The notes under the pieces: model-generated
Database searches by the model: none
The model's input: the letters and a program-made list of their open reading frames with translations, nothing else
What the model was told of the DNA's origin: nothing
Part shown: positions 9,423 to 18,188 of the stretch, piece after piece
Layout of the letters: each line of letters opens with the position of its first letter
Numbering within the stretch: the first letter of the stretch is position 1
NCBI RefSeq assembly: GCF_003144035.1
Contig: NZ_QFWT01000007.1
Span: 124,001 to 188,000, forward strand
Direction of reading: 5' to 3'
Source: Vibrio albus
GTDB lineage: Bacteria > Pseudomonadota > Gammaproteobacteria > Enterobacterales > Vibrionaceae
DNA: 64,000 nucleotides
Translations under genes and position numbers: made by a program

Positions 9423-9455
9423 ATATAAACACAGTACATTGGTAAGGTAACGGTT

Positions 9456-10415
9456 ATGGGGCAATTAACATTTTTGGAGGCTATACGGACAGAGATCAGG
9501 GTACGCCATTACAGCTATCAAACAGAAAAATCCTACCTCTATTGGAACCGCTATTTCATTCGACATTGCAATATTCGTCATGGCGCTGATATAACCCCCG
9601 CTTTGATTGAACAATTTCTCTGTTTTTTAGCAGTGGAGTGCGAAGTGTCGGCGAGCACCCAGAAACAGGCTCTATGTGCCATTGTATTTGCTTGTCGCCA
9701 TGTGTTAAAAATTGAGCCCAATGAGTTACAATTTCCCTATGCAAAAGCCCCTAAACGAATACCGCAGGTATTGTCTAACGAAGAAGCAAAACTGATCATC
9801 AGCAATTTGTCAGGCTACCACTATTTAATTGGTGCCATCCTATTTGGCTCAGGGCTAAGATTAAAGGAAGCCTTAAAACTTAGGGTAAAAGATATTGATC
9901 TAACCACTAAATCTATCTTTGTGTACCGAGGTAAAGGGCAAAAAGATCGAGTTTGTATGCTACCTAACGGATTGATTGATGTTCTAAAGTCACAAATGAA
10001 ACAGGTAAAAAAGCTCCACGAGGCGGATTTGTCAGATGGCTTTGGACTTGCTTCATTGCCCATCTCTCTCATCAGAAAATACCGCAGTAACGCCTCTAAG
10101 TTTCATTGGCAATATCTCTTTCCTGCTAGCCGCCGTTGTATGCACCCAAGTGACAACTATGTGTGCAGACACCATATTCATCCAACGGCTTTTTCACGTG
10201 CATTAAGGCAAGCTACCACTAACTGTGGTATAGATAAGCGCGTTACCGCCCATACTTTCCGCCATTCATTTGCAACATCTTTATTACTCAAAGGCCATGA
10301 CATTCGTACCATCCAAGAGTTATTGGGACACAGTGATGTCAAAACGACCGAGATATATACCCATGTGATTGGTGGCCATCATACTGGGGTCATAAGTCCT
10401 CTTGACAGTCTTTAA
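9456..10415 (+). CDS. intI: Integron integrase (tyrosine recombinase)
   Basis: IntI recombines attI with attC sites to capture and shuffle gene cassettes. The 319-residue protein has the full tyrosine-recombinase set: Arg135 (GSGLRLKEAL), Lys160, His266 and Arg269 (AHTFRHSF), His292 (LLGHSD) and Tyr301 (EIYTHV). An extra block at about residues 192-245, including CRHHIHPTAFSRALRQA just before the second box, is the additional domain that distinguishes IntI from XerC/XerD. It most resembles chromosomal-type IntI of Shewanella/Vibrio. The cassette side lies upstream on the opposite strand, the classic arrangement. Confidence 0.93.
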   Translation: MGQLTFLEAIRTEIRVRHYSYQTEKSYLYWNRYFIRHCNIRHGADITPALIEQFLCFLAVECEVSASTQKQALCAIVFACRHVLKIEPNELQFPYAKAPKRIPQVLSNEEAKLIISNLSGYHYLIGAILFGSGLRLKEALKLRVKDIDLTTKSIFVYRGKGQKDRVCMLPNGLIDVLKSQMKQVKKLHEADLSDGFGLASLPISLIRKYRSNASKFHWQYLFPASRRCMHPSDNYVCRHHIHPTAFSRALRQATTNCGIDKRVTAHTFRHSFATSLLLKGHDIRTIQELLGHSDVKTTEIYTHVIGGHHTGVISPLDSL

Positions 10416-10527
10416 GGCATACTACAAAACAAGTTACTAGGGCCTTATCTTTTGCTTTCCGCATTAGTAAATATGAGGCAAACACAGAAACACAAAGTTC
10501 GAATGAGTAATTGTTCTAAATCATAAT

Positions 10528-10817
10528 GGGGCATAAACGTTTTAGAAATGGCAGTGTACTCTGATCGCTGCCATTTAAGTATGAATCTTTAATACTCAGT
10601 ATGAAACTACCGCGACAGGTCGATTCTGAAATAAATCTGGAAAGGTATGTGTGATAAGGCTTCTCAGCCTTTTCCAGAAAAACAGTAGTTTTTGACTGTT
10701 TTTCCTAAAATTCGAGTATTTTAGAATACCAATTTCCAGATAATTTGTCACTTCCCAAAAAGCGAGGCTCAAGGTGGGTGGGCTGATGGATCGCGCCATC
10801 AAACTCATTTATGCCCC
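10528..10817 (-). repeat. MITE-like element, right copy of the inverted repeat pair
   Basis: This 290-bp segment starts GGGGCATAAACG and ends with the reverse complement of GGGGCATAAATGAG, so it has imperfect Tn3-like terminal repeats and no coding capacity. Bases 10605-10822 match 4802-5018 in inverse orientation. No 5-bp target duplication is evident. A partial, diverged relic with TTTCCAGATTTATTT also occurs near 18230. Confidence 0.65.
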
Positions 10818-10822
10818 AAACC

Positions 10823-11046
10823 GCCTTAGTGCTATTACTCAGCAACGAGTTACGCTGCGGAGTTTGCGATACGTGAAGTTATGGCAGACACCAGAACAGC
10901 ACTGCACGGAATCTCCCAAAACTGTTCAATTTTGCAGTAACTACTCTTGATTTTCAAAGTGCATACTTATGCGACACAGCCCCTTTGTTGGTTGCGTCAC
11001 ATGAATATTAGGTGTAGGTTAGAGCTTTGTGTTTCTTGAGGTAAGT
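10823..11046. other. Short intergenic stretch
   Basis: No convincing gene or repeat was seen between the right repeat copy and the LysE gene, apart from the presumed promoter region of the latter. Confidence 0.4.
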
Positions 11047-11679
11047 ATGTCTGATTTAAATTTTTGGTTATTGTTTCTAACCACTGCTTTTGCCCTAAAT
11101 GTCGCTCCAGGGCCAGATTTGTTGTATATCCTGACGAAGACAATCAGTAATGGTAAGAAGGTTGGCTTAGCGTCGGCTATAGGTGTATGTACGGGAGCGC
11201 TTTTCCATGTATTTGCAGCTTCTATCGGTCTATCTGCGATCTTGGTGTCTTCTGCATTAGCATTTAGCATAGTTAAGTATGTTGGTGCAGCTTACTTGTT
11301 GTATCTGGCCTATCAATCATTTAGATCATCTGGCTTTGAATTAAATACTGATAACTCGAATCAGAATAGAGAAACAGCATTTGAAGCATTTAAGCAAGGG
11401 GTACTAATCGACATTCTAAACCCCAAAGTAGCCATTTTCTTTATGGCATTTCTACCACAGTTCGTCCGTGAAGATGCGGGTTCTGTGTCGTTCCAATTAT
11501 TCTACCTAGGGCTAATTGTTATTGCTGTTGCCATCATTGTGGAAGCTGCATATGTTCTTGCAGCAGACAAGATTTCTGAGCGAGTTAGAAGTAGTAAAAA
11601 GCTAAGCATCTGGTTGGATCGAGCTGTCGGAACAATGTTTGCTGGTTTAGGTATAAAATTAGCTGCTGCAACCAGTTAA
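11047..11679 (+). CDS. LysE/RhtB-family amino-acid exporter
   Basis: This 210-residue inner-membrane protein exports amino acids or related metabolites. The N-terminus shows the family signature NVAPGPDLLYILTKTISNGKKVGLASAIGVCTG. The DILNPKVAIFFMAFLPQFV motif is at mid-protein, with about six hydrophobic helices overall. I chose the ATG at 11047 because TGAGG lies 6 bases upstream; a GTG at 11029 is in frame but lacks a site. A rho-independent terminator follows directly. The substrate cannot be predicted. Confidence 0.9.
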   Translation: MSDLNFWLLFLTTAFALNVAPGPDLLYILTKTISNGKKVGLASAIGVCTGALFHVFAASIGLSAILVSSALAFSIVKYVGAAYLLYLAYQSFRSSGFELNTDNSNQNRETAFEAFKQGVLIDILNPKVAIFFMAFLPQFVREDAGSVSFQLFYLGLIVIAVAIIVEAAYVLAADKISERVRSSKKLSIWLDRAVGTMFAGLGIKLAAATS

Positions 11680-11690
11680 AGCTTTTCAAC

Positions 11691-11719
11691 AATCCGCCTT
11701 TCTCGTTGGCGGATTTTAT
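11691..11719 (+). terminator. Intrinsic terminator of the LysE gene
   Basis: AATCCGCC (11691-11698) pairs with GGCGGATT (11708-11715) and is followed by a short T-rich run. Confidence 0.75.
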
Positions 11720-11861
11720 CCTCTTGGGGTATTCCCTCCCAATCATGTACATAGCGCAACGTAGTTCACTCAACTTCATAAGCGTATGTTCATTCTTCCT
11801 GAAGCCGTTTAGTAAATTGATTATAATGCCCTCAATCTAAGACAATACATAAGGTTATAAG

Positions 11862-12281
11862 ATGAGCCAATATTGGAACGTTATGGTTCCAGAGTTGACA
11901 GTAATGAATTTTGAGCAATCTCTTCGTTTCTATACAGAAATACTTGGCTTTAAGGTTCGCAACCAAAGGAGTGCTCCTAATTTTGCGTATCTTGAGCAAG
12001 AGCAAGTACAGATAATGATCGAGCAGTTTCATGAGACAGGTTGGAATGTCGGTTAACTAGTTTATCCGCTTGGTAGAGGGGTTAATTTTCAAATCGAACT
12101 TACCGACATTCAGCTCATATTGGAACGGATAAAAAAGCTAATATATCTCTGTATCGCGATATTGACGAACTATGGTACGACACTGGTTCAGCTTTGGCAG
12201 GCCAGTTAGAGTTCTTAGTTCAAGATCCTGATGGATACTTGCTTCGGTTTACTCAGTACCTTGGTGAAAAAAAACAAATAT
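11862..12281 (+). pseudogene. VOC-superfamily (glyoxalase/bleomycin-resistance-like) protein, disrupted
   Basis: The N-terminal half reads MSQYWNVMVPELTVMNFEQS and continues through a typical betaalphabetabetabeta module (LRFYTEILGFKV, ANFAYLEQEQVQIMIEQ). An in-frame TAA at 12054-12056 stops it. The frame remains related afterwards (PLGRGVNFQIELTDI), and a further frameshift near 12140 is needed to read the end (ELWYDTGSALAGQLEFLVQD). Both halves clearly belong to one ancestral gene of about 140 codons. It is therefore a pseudogene with one stop and one frameshift. Confidence 0.8.
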
Positions 12282-12387
12282 GCACCTCGGTGTTAAGCCT
12301 AAGTTCTTCAGTAAAGGGGAAACAATGCATATCTCTGAGGTTGTTTTGCATAAAGCGACCAGTCTGATATAGATTGTCAGTGAAAGG

Positions 12388-12509
12388 TTTTGTCCAATTC
12401 CGCGCAGACAGACCATCGCTGACAACGGTGGTCTTTGACGTTTTGGGGTACGAAAAGTTATCCGTAATAACCTAAATTAGCAAAGCAGCTAACACGTTTC
12501 TGTCCAAAA
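12388..12509. repeat. 122-bp direct repeat, copy B
   Basis: This copy matches 2445-2566 in the same orientation with about five mismatches and identical end points (TTTTGTCC to TGTCCAAAA). The two copies bracket about 10 kb that includes glgC and the integron. It ends immediately before the recombinase-quartet region. Confidence 0.8.
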
Positions 12510-12522
12510 GTGAGCTAGGGAA

Positions 12523-12554
12523 GAAGTGGCAGTCGTGTGAAGTGGCAGTCGTGT
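12523..12554. repeat. Two tandem 16-bp repeats
   Basis: The unit GAAGTGGCAGTCGTGT occurs twice without a gap, at 12523-12538 and 12539-12554. It lies between repeat copy B and the distal end of the recombinase operon, so it may mark a recombination junction. Confidence 0.7.
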
Positions 12555-12564
12555 GGAGTGTTTG

Positions 12565-12594
12565 GTAGCCCACATCAATATATCAGTGGGCTAC
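12565..12594. other. Perfect stem-loop at the end of the recombinase operon
   Basis: GTAGCCCAC (12565-12573) pairs with GTGGGCTAC (12586-12594) around a 12-base AT-rich loop. It lies 8 bases after the stop of the last operon gene on the minus strand. There is no T run, so it may act as a weak terminator, an mRNA end, or part of an element boundary. Confidence 0.5.
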
Positions 12595-12601
12595 TGGTGG
12601 A

Positions 12602-13060
12602 TTACTTGATTGGCACGATCTGGCTTCTTTTCAGCCTAGAAAGCTCCTCCCGAAGCTCTGCATTTTCATGCTCCAACTCATCCACACGAGTTAATGCCTG
12701 AACCAGCTTATCATTCAAGTGATGCTGCGCAGCCGCAAATAAGGCTAACTTCTCTCGCTCCGTTTCATACTTAGCCTTGTAGTTATCCTTGATACGCTTT
12801 TGCTCTTTGAGCTTAGTGCGCACGGTCTGGATCTCTGGCCGGATTATTTCACCATTGCCTGCCGCGATTTCAGCTTTAGTCTGTCTAACCTTATCAACAA
12901 ACTCGGGGTAGTAATAGCCACTGCCGTTGCCAAGGCTCGCTTCCTCCTCAACAGCGCGAACACTGAGCTTGCGATGGGCAGGGATACGCTTAGGTTTACC
13001 CTGTTTAATGCGTTCTAGAGCCGCTTCAAGCGCTAGCAATGTGTTTTCGCTCTTACTCAT
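12602..13060 (-). CDS. Coiled-coil accessory protein of the recombinase operon (TnpC-like)
   Basis: This 152-residue protein is last in the four-gene operon. Its ATG overlaps the stop of the upstream recombinase gene by four bases (ATGA), so translation is probably coupled. The C-terminal half is a long charged coiled coil (TKLKEQKRIKDNYKAKYETE and ELEHENAELREELSRLKRSQ). The N-terminal part has a conserved-looking RKLSVRAVEEEASLG segment that could be a small DNA-binding fold. Tn554 also ends its transposition operon with a small coiled-coil protein, TnpC, which affects insertion frequency and orientation; the parallel is by position and shape, not by proven homology. Confidence 0.65.
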   Translation of the reverse strand: MSKSENTLLALEAALERIKQGKPKRIPAHRKLSVRAVEEEASLGNGSGYYYPEFVDKVRQTKAEIAAGNGEIIRPEIQTVRTKLKEQKRIKDNYKAKYETEREKLALFAAAQHHLNDKLVQALTRVDELEHENAELREELSRLKRSQIVPIK

Positions 13061-15105
13061 GAGTTCGCTACCTTTAAGTCAGGTTCGAAAGGGGTAAATG
13101 GCAGTTCAAAATCAGCCATGACTATCTCTGCGGCTCTTACTTGGGTGATGTAGTGGCTACGCTCACTCACCGAAATATCTTCGTCGGATTCCATGTAAGC
13201 AACCAAACTGTTGTGCTTTTTCTGCCACCACAGCGCTTGTTCCTCGTCAATGATGCTGCTGCCTGAGCCGCAATCGACACAGAATTGAGGCATGACAACA
13301 CCATCCATATCGCAATTGTATCCATTTTTACAATAGCTGTGCAATGAGCCGTGCAGTGTTAACTTGCCGTCCTTAACCGCCCTATAGATGATCTCCCAAG
13401 AGCTATAGATACTCGGTATTTCGCCGCGCATTTTCATGATTGCTTTACCGTGAGTTCCCGCGAGTTTTTCGTCCGAATGCCACTGTTTAAAAATCTTGTT
13501 CGCCGTTGATTCTGCATTGATTTCAGTGAGCAGGTTTTTTACCTTTTCGTCTACCATTAAGTCCCGATAGCTCGCCAGCTTTCCGCCATTGGTGTACCAC
13601 TCGGTCATGGCTAAATATAGGTGCTTAAATTGCTGTTTCAGTGCGACTAATGTACTAAAGCGGTTCTTAATGCAGTAAAACGCCAGTGTGCGCCTGAACT
13701 GGTGTGGAGTTAAGGGCCAAGGCTGACCAACCGTGACAGATTCTTTAATTCGCTCTAACGAGCGCGGGTTAGACTCAAGGCATTCCTGATAATCTTCTTC
13801 ACTCACCACCATGCCGAATTGCCGACAAAAACGCTGTAAGCGGGAGGACCAGTCAGTAATTAATACTGGACTTTTAGAGCGATAGGTATGATTAAGCCAA
13901 ATGGAGTCAGTATATTTGTCATTGGGGTAAACGACCTCTGAGCGCCAGCGCTCTGTGAGTGTTGACATCAGTTCGATAGCTGTTTTTGAAGACGCTGCTG
14001 TCACCCAGGTTTCGCGTTTTTCTCCCAGCTTAAAGGTGTGAGATTGCAGCATGTGGTAGTCGCGACCTTCAAAGGTGTCCTTGTAGTAGCTGTCAGGAGT
14101 GAGCTTGTCTAATTCGGAGTCCCGCATTCCGCTGAACCCGCCACATACGATGTAGCTACTGGTAATCAGTTGCCCAAGGTAACGTTTGAAATCAGTTCCG
14201 TTGCTCAACTTAACATTCGGCAGTTTTTCGGCTAATGGTGCAATGATATCGAGAACGGAGTTGGGCTTATTTTCTTGAAGGTCCGACGCAAATTTGTGGT
14301 TATCAATCCCTACATCAGTTTTTAAAAACGTGAACATGGCTCCTTGCGCAATCTTTTCATCGAGGACACGCCTACCTTCTAGATAGTTGTCTTGCATGGC
14401 ATTTTCGGTTTGGGCAATTAGCGCCCGAAATGGATGGGCTTCTTCGATAAGTTCAATCGCTTTACCGTAAATCTCATCACATAAGCGCTCAGGGATAACC
14501 AGAGTTTGCTGCTTGTGTAGGTCGCAAAGTTTTTTTGCCTCAACAGATGCCTTAATCGGCGCGGTAAAGCCTAGCGCTAATTGATGCCACGGTGCGAACT
14601 CGATAGCTTTGTTGATAGCAATAAAACATTGCTCGATAGTGCTTTGTGCGTACCCGTTGTTGATAAGATATGCCTCAAAAGATTTCCAGTGACTGGGTTT
14701 AGATAGCGCTTGTAATGAACTGAGGCAGTTTTGTATTAGGAAGCGATAGGCGAGTTTTATGCTTGCTTGTCGAGTTTTAGTGCTAGAAAAGGAAGTTGCT
14801 TTTCGTTGTTTCGGGTTCTTGTTAAACAGCCAACCAAAAGTGAGCAGTTTTAGCTCCCGTTGCAGTGCCGGTGACCGTTCGAACTCTGCAAATGGTAAAT
14901 TATTTTTGCTTTTTTTTCGGGAGAACGGCAGGCAGTTCCAGTCGCTATCGCCGAAGCTTGCCGTGACCGCACCTTCTTTATCCCTGCAGACGATAACCGC
15001 ATCCAGTTCATCAAAGCGTTGTTCATGATACAGCCTGATCAAATCAGTATCTTGAATTTTGTGCGCTGTTGGAAAGCTGGCTTCATAAAGGTGGTCGGTT
15101 TGCAT
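13057..15105 (-). CDS. Large tyrosine recombinase of the quartet (TnpB-like)
   Basis: This 682-residue protein has recognisable tyrosine-recombinase landmarks in its C-terminal half: the first arginine in GGFSGMRDSELDKL, an HxxR box in PLTPHQFRRTLAFYC, and a late His/Tyr pair in QFKHLYLAMTEWYTNGG. A Cys cluster (CKNGYNCDMDG, then QFCVDCGSG) near the end suggests a zinc-binding tail. The first 250 residues are unlike a standard core-binding domain. The start codon overlaps the upstream stop (TAATG), indicating translational coupling. Such long recombinases occur in Tn554-like and other multi-recombinase elements. Confidence 0.75.
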   Translation of the reverse strand: MQTDHLYEASFPTAHKIQDTDLIRLYHEQRFDELDAVIVCRDKEGAVTASFGDSDWNCLPFSRKKSKNNLPFAEFERSPALQRELKLLTFGWLFNKNPKQRKATSFSSTKTRQASIKLAYRFLIQNCLSSLQALSKPSHWKSFEAYLINNGYAQSTIEQCFIAINKAIEFAPWHQLALGFTAPIKASVEAKKLCDLHKQQTLVIPERLCDEIYGKAIELIEEAHPFRALIAQTENAMQDNYLEGRRVLDEKIAQGAMFTFLKTDVGIDNHKFASDLQENKPNSVLDIIAPLAEKLPNVKLSNGTDFKRYLGQLITSSYIVCGGFSGMRDSELDKLTPDSYYKDTFEGRDYHMLQSHTFKLGEKRETWVTAASSKTAIELMSTLTERWRSEVVYPNDKYTDSIWLNHTYRSKSPVLITDWSSRLQRFCRQFGMVVSEEDYQECLESNPRSLERIKESVTVGQPWPLTPHQFRRTLAFYCIKNRFSTLVALKQQFKHLYLAMTEWYTNGGKLASYRDLMVDEKVKNLLTEINAESTANKIFKQWHSDEKLAGTHGKAIMKMRGEIPSIYSSWEIIYRAVKDGKLTLHGSLHSYCKNGYNCDMDGVVMPQFCVDCGSGSSIIDEEQALWWQKKHNSLVAYMESDEDISVSERSHYITQVRAAEIVMADFELPFTPFEPDLKVANS

Positions 15106-16847
15106 TATTTTGCCCCCTTAGCAACGCGAGGAATGAGGTTGAGAATGGAATCGGCTTCGCCCCACGCTGGGTGCAAGCCATCGTCATTCAGACGCGCTTC
15201 GGCTTGCTTAAGTACATTGGCATGGAGGTTGGGTAGTATTTTCTGGTCGATGAAGGAAATAATCGCCTTGAAGTTGTTGCGATAATGACTGGCATCTAAA
15301 TGCAGGTATAGCGACTCTTCGATGCAGGCTTTAAACGAGAGCAGGCACCAGATATCTGCCACCGACTGAACAATGACTTGCTCTGGACAGCCAAAACACG
15401 CTAACAGGTCGGCGCACGCTAATCGCTCCCCCTCTTTGGCTAATCCGTGGCGTCGGGCTTGTCTGGTATATTTCTCCGACTTTTCACCAAACGGGTTGTT
15501 ACAGCTTGACCCGCTTGATGTTCGACTGAGGTTAGGCAGTTTGATGCTGTTTTCTTGTTCAATCACTAGCACATCAATTGCCAGATTCTGCCTCGCTTGC
15601 GAGGTGTTAACCTTACTTTTGGCCTGCTCCTCTCTTATCGCCATGGTATCTTGCATCATGCCATTATTGGTTGTTTTATTGCCTTCACTGTAATGCTTCT
15701 TGCGGGTGTTGGGCGTGTTGTTCAGCATGATGTCGTTCGCCATGTCGCCCTGATGAAATGCGGTTAACTGGGCACCGGTTTCGCGGAAGCGGCTTATCAT
15801 CGGACGCAATCGACGACCCGTTTGGTCAGTAAATGAAAAGTGCGCTTCCATCCAGTCTGCAAAGCTACGGAGTGTTATAGCCTTTATTGGCTGTACCTTA
15901 TTGGCAGTGACCGTTTGCAGCAAGAGGGGCTGTTCACCAGTATCAATTAGCATGGATGCTTCACGCAACTTATCGAAAAAGTCTAAGGCGTATTTTGGAA
16001 TATCTAACTCATGGCCACACATTTCCACCTGAATCGTTTTAAACGCACGGCGTTTAAAGGCAGGCATGGTGTACCATACCTCGTCCAGTGTGGTTGAAGC
16101 ATTGTCTGGTTGGCGCAGTTGCAACAAGTTTCCGGTATTGCTATGGGTGTAATAGGCCAGCAGGAACGCTCCTGCGCACATCATCTTGCTAATTCCACCA
16201 TACAAGGGGTATTGCTTACCCTGCCAGTGAAAGGTCATGGTGGACACGTTTTTGTAGGCATCAAAATGCTTTTCTGGGAATGCAATAAATTGCTTTTGCG
16301 TCTGCTTAAAGACTTGTCGTAAAAAGGGAAGCAGTTGGTTTAAATCGCTGCGGGTGTAGGCTTCGTAAGATTCTGTATCGCTGGAATCCCTGGCCACCAC
16401 GTTATCGAAGTAGTGATGCGACAGGTCAAGATATTTGATAAACAGGATACTCATTTCTCCGCGTATCCGCGCGTAGGTCGAGCCTTTCATCAAACCTAAC
16501 ATCACTCGGTCATTTTGGTGAGACATATAGCCTTCAATAGAGCATTTGGTGAATGCGTTGACGCTCTGTTTATCGCACCACCTGAGATACAAGGATGCGG
16601 TAGAAAAGACGTTGTACAGGGTGAAATGACTGCCACCTTCTTCAATCTCTTTATCGAAGCTTTGTCTTAACTGAAGAATAACGCCCTCTCGTTCAGCATC
16701 TTCAAATTGCCCGCCCTGTTGCAATAACTGCGTTGAGGGAAAGTGCTTGACCAGAAAACGGTTAAAGTCCGCTTTTTGAATACTATTTATGTCTAATTGG
16801 ATACACAGCTCTGGCTGCCAACCGCTTAGATATTCCACCTTACTCAT
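15105..16847 (-). CDS. Second recombinase-like protein of the quartet, degenerate active site
   Basis: This 580-residue protein sits between two clear tyrosine recombinases. It shows a recombinase-like layout (AGAFLLAYYTHSNTGNLLQL in the place of the first box, RFRETGAQLTAFHQGD, then TPNTRKKHYSEG with a possible tyrosine) but the first arginine and the HxxR histidine are not evident. A CADLLACFGCPEQVIV cysteine motif lies near residue 490. I chose the ATG at 16847 because GGGAGGT precedes it by 4 bases; an upstream in-frame start at 16904 would overlap the previous gene further. It may be a structural partner rather than a catalyst. Confidence 0.65.
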   Translation of the reverse strand: MSKVEYLSGWQPELCIQLDINSIQKADFNRFLVKHFPSTQLLQQGGQFEDAEREGVILQLRQSFDKEIEEGGSHFTLYNVFSTASLYLRWCDKQSVNAFTKCSIEGYMSHQNDRVMLGLMKGSTYARIRGEMSILFIKYLDLSHHYFDNVVARDSSDTESYEAYTRSDLNQLLPFLRQVFKQTQKQFIAFPEKHFDAYKNVSTMTFHWQGKQYPLYGGISKMMCAGAFLLAYYTHSNTGNLLQLRQPDNASTTLDEVWYTMPAFKRRAFKTIQVEMCGHELDIPKYALDFFDKLREASMLIDTGEQPLLLQTVTANKVQPIKAITLRSFADWMEAHFSFTDQTGRRLRPMISRFRETGAQLTAFHQGDMANDIMLNNTPNTRKKHYSEGNKTTNNGMMQDTMAIREEQAKSKVNTSQARQNLAIDVLVIEQENSIKLPNLSRTSSGSSCNNPFGEKSEKYTRQARRHGLAKEGERLACADLLACFGCPEQVIVQSVADIWCLLSFKACIEESLYLHLDASHYRNNFKAIISFIDQKILPNLHANVLKQAEARLNDDGLHPAWGEADSILNLIPRVAKGAK

Positions 16848-18171
16848 TGCTACCTCCCTGTTCGTTATGCAATACGCTGTGCATGATGCTATCGAGGATG
16901 CCAAACTTGACCTTGAAAGCCTTTTTCCGTCTTAGAAAGCGCAAATACTTCCAGGTGGTCGATTCATTTTTATGTCCCATCCAAGCCATCAGCAGTTCCA
17001 TGCATTCAAGGTCAAGGAGTCCAGCTTCAAGCAGGTCACTGAGGCGATAAGTGCCATAGGTCGAGCGAAAATCGTGGAAACGGTGCATAAAAGTGGGGTG
17101 CGACTTTTTGATTACGCTGCGCAACTCTGACCATCTGGCTTCAATGGACTTTGCGCTGACCGGATTACCTTGCTCACTGACAAAAACGGGTTCGTGACTC
17201 TCACAACGCTCTAGTGCATCAACTGCCTCCTGCTTCAGCCCCAATGCCACTTCAAATAAGTTATCCAGTTTATGATTTAGCTTTGTCACACGCTGTAGGC
17301 GCCGCTCAGAGGTGCGGTATTCATTTAACTGGGCTAGTAGCTCAGCTGATATTTCAATGGTTCTTTGCTTGGCATATTTGGTTTGAACACCATACAACTG
17401 CGGTGAAATCGTCAGTTCATAGCGGTGCTCACTTTCAGCAAGGGGGATCGCAGTCTTTAATGCATCCAGCGTGAGTGTGGCTACTTCATTGATCCGCATT
17501 CCGGTATCAATAGAAAGCAGCACCTGAAGGCGTAGTTCAATGGATGCTTGAGGCAGATACGAGGTCAATATGTCCAGCGAATCGTTACTCAGGGGAGTAA
17601 GCGGCCTGATGTTCTTGCTGCTGCTGTCCCTCGGCACTTTAATTCGTAGATCACTGGTCTGCACGGTAAACGTTGGCGATATGTGTGCCAGCATCCCAGT
17701 GCTTTGAACGGATACAAACTCCATCTTAAAAGGAGCCTCTTTCTCGTTCTTGATTTTCAAGCAACCATCATGCATTAACCACTTGTAGTAGTTAACAATT
17801 TGATTCATTCGGACGCTTGCTGTGCTGTGAGCTAATTCACCATTCTTGATTTGTTTTAACAGGTGAGAACGAAAAAGATAAGTTGGTTTTAGTCTTTTGA
17901 CGGGAGGGAATTTATCCCATGCTAATTGTTTGTCTTCAAGGAATTGGTAGTAAGCATGTAACGCTTGAGCGCAGGGGGATAGGTCTTTAGCTACTTTGAT
18001 GGTTTTTTGGTAGAAGAGGTAACTATTTGCTTCGTGGTTGAACGAACCATCTTGATTAAACAGTGTAGGCAGTGAGCCAATATTCCCCTCAACAGGAGAA
18101 CATTGACAGTTGTTATCACTGACTGATAACTCTGTCTGTTTGTAGACATTGTTTGATTGTATGAGATACAT
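16840..18171 (-). CDS. Tyrosine recombinase, first gene of the quartet (TnpA-like)
   Basis: This 443-residue protein has a standard SAM-like core-binding region (about residues 55-135) and a catalytic domain with SIDTGMRINEVATLTL (first Arg), HRFHDFRSTYGTYRL (HxxR), LLMAWMGHKNESTTWKYL (His and the nucleophilic Tyr). The start at 18171 is chosen because AGGT lies upstream; an in-frame ATG at 18198 would overlap the operator-like palindrome. Its stop overlaps the next gene start by eight bases. It heads an operon in which all later starts overlap the preceding stop. Confidence 0.85.
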   Translation of the reverse strand: MYLIQSNNVYKQTELSVSDNNCQCSPVEGNIGSLPTLFNQDGSFNHEANSYLFYQKTIKVAKDLSPCAQALHAYYQFLEDKQLAWDKFPPVKRLKPTYLFRSHLLKQIKNGELAHSTASVRMNQIVNYYKWLMHDGCLKIKNEKEAPFKMEFVSVQSTGMLAHISPTFTVQTSDLRIKVPRDSSSKNIRPLTPLSNDSLDILTSYLPQASIELRLQVLLSIDTGMRINEVATLTLDALKTAIPLAESEHRYELTISPQLYGVQTKYAKQRTIEISAELLAQLNEYRTSERRLQRVTKLNHKLDNLFEVALGLKQEAVDALERCESHEPVFVSEQGNPVSAKSIEARWSELRSVIKKSHPTFMHRFHDFRSTYGTYRLSDLLEAGLLDLECMELLMAWMGHKNESTTWKYLRFLRRKKAFKVKFGILDSIMHSVLHNEQGGSNE

Positions 18172-18188
18172 AAATTTACCTAGAAAAC

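Noticed and set aside
10386..10400. GGGGTCATAAG considered as a Tn3-family terminal repeat
   Set aside because: It is inside the intact intI coding sequence and lacks the rest of the 38-bp pattern.
12565..12594. Stem-loop considered as an intrinsic terminator
   Set aside because: The minus-strand downstream side has no T run, so it was listed as a stem-loop of unknown role.
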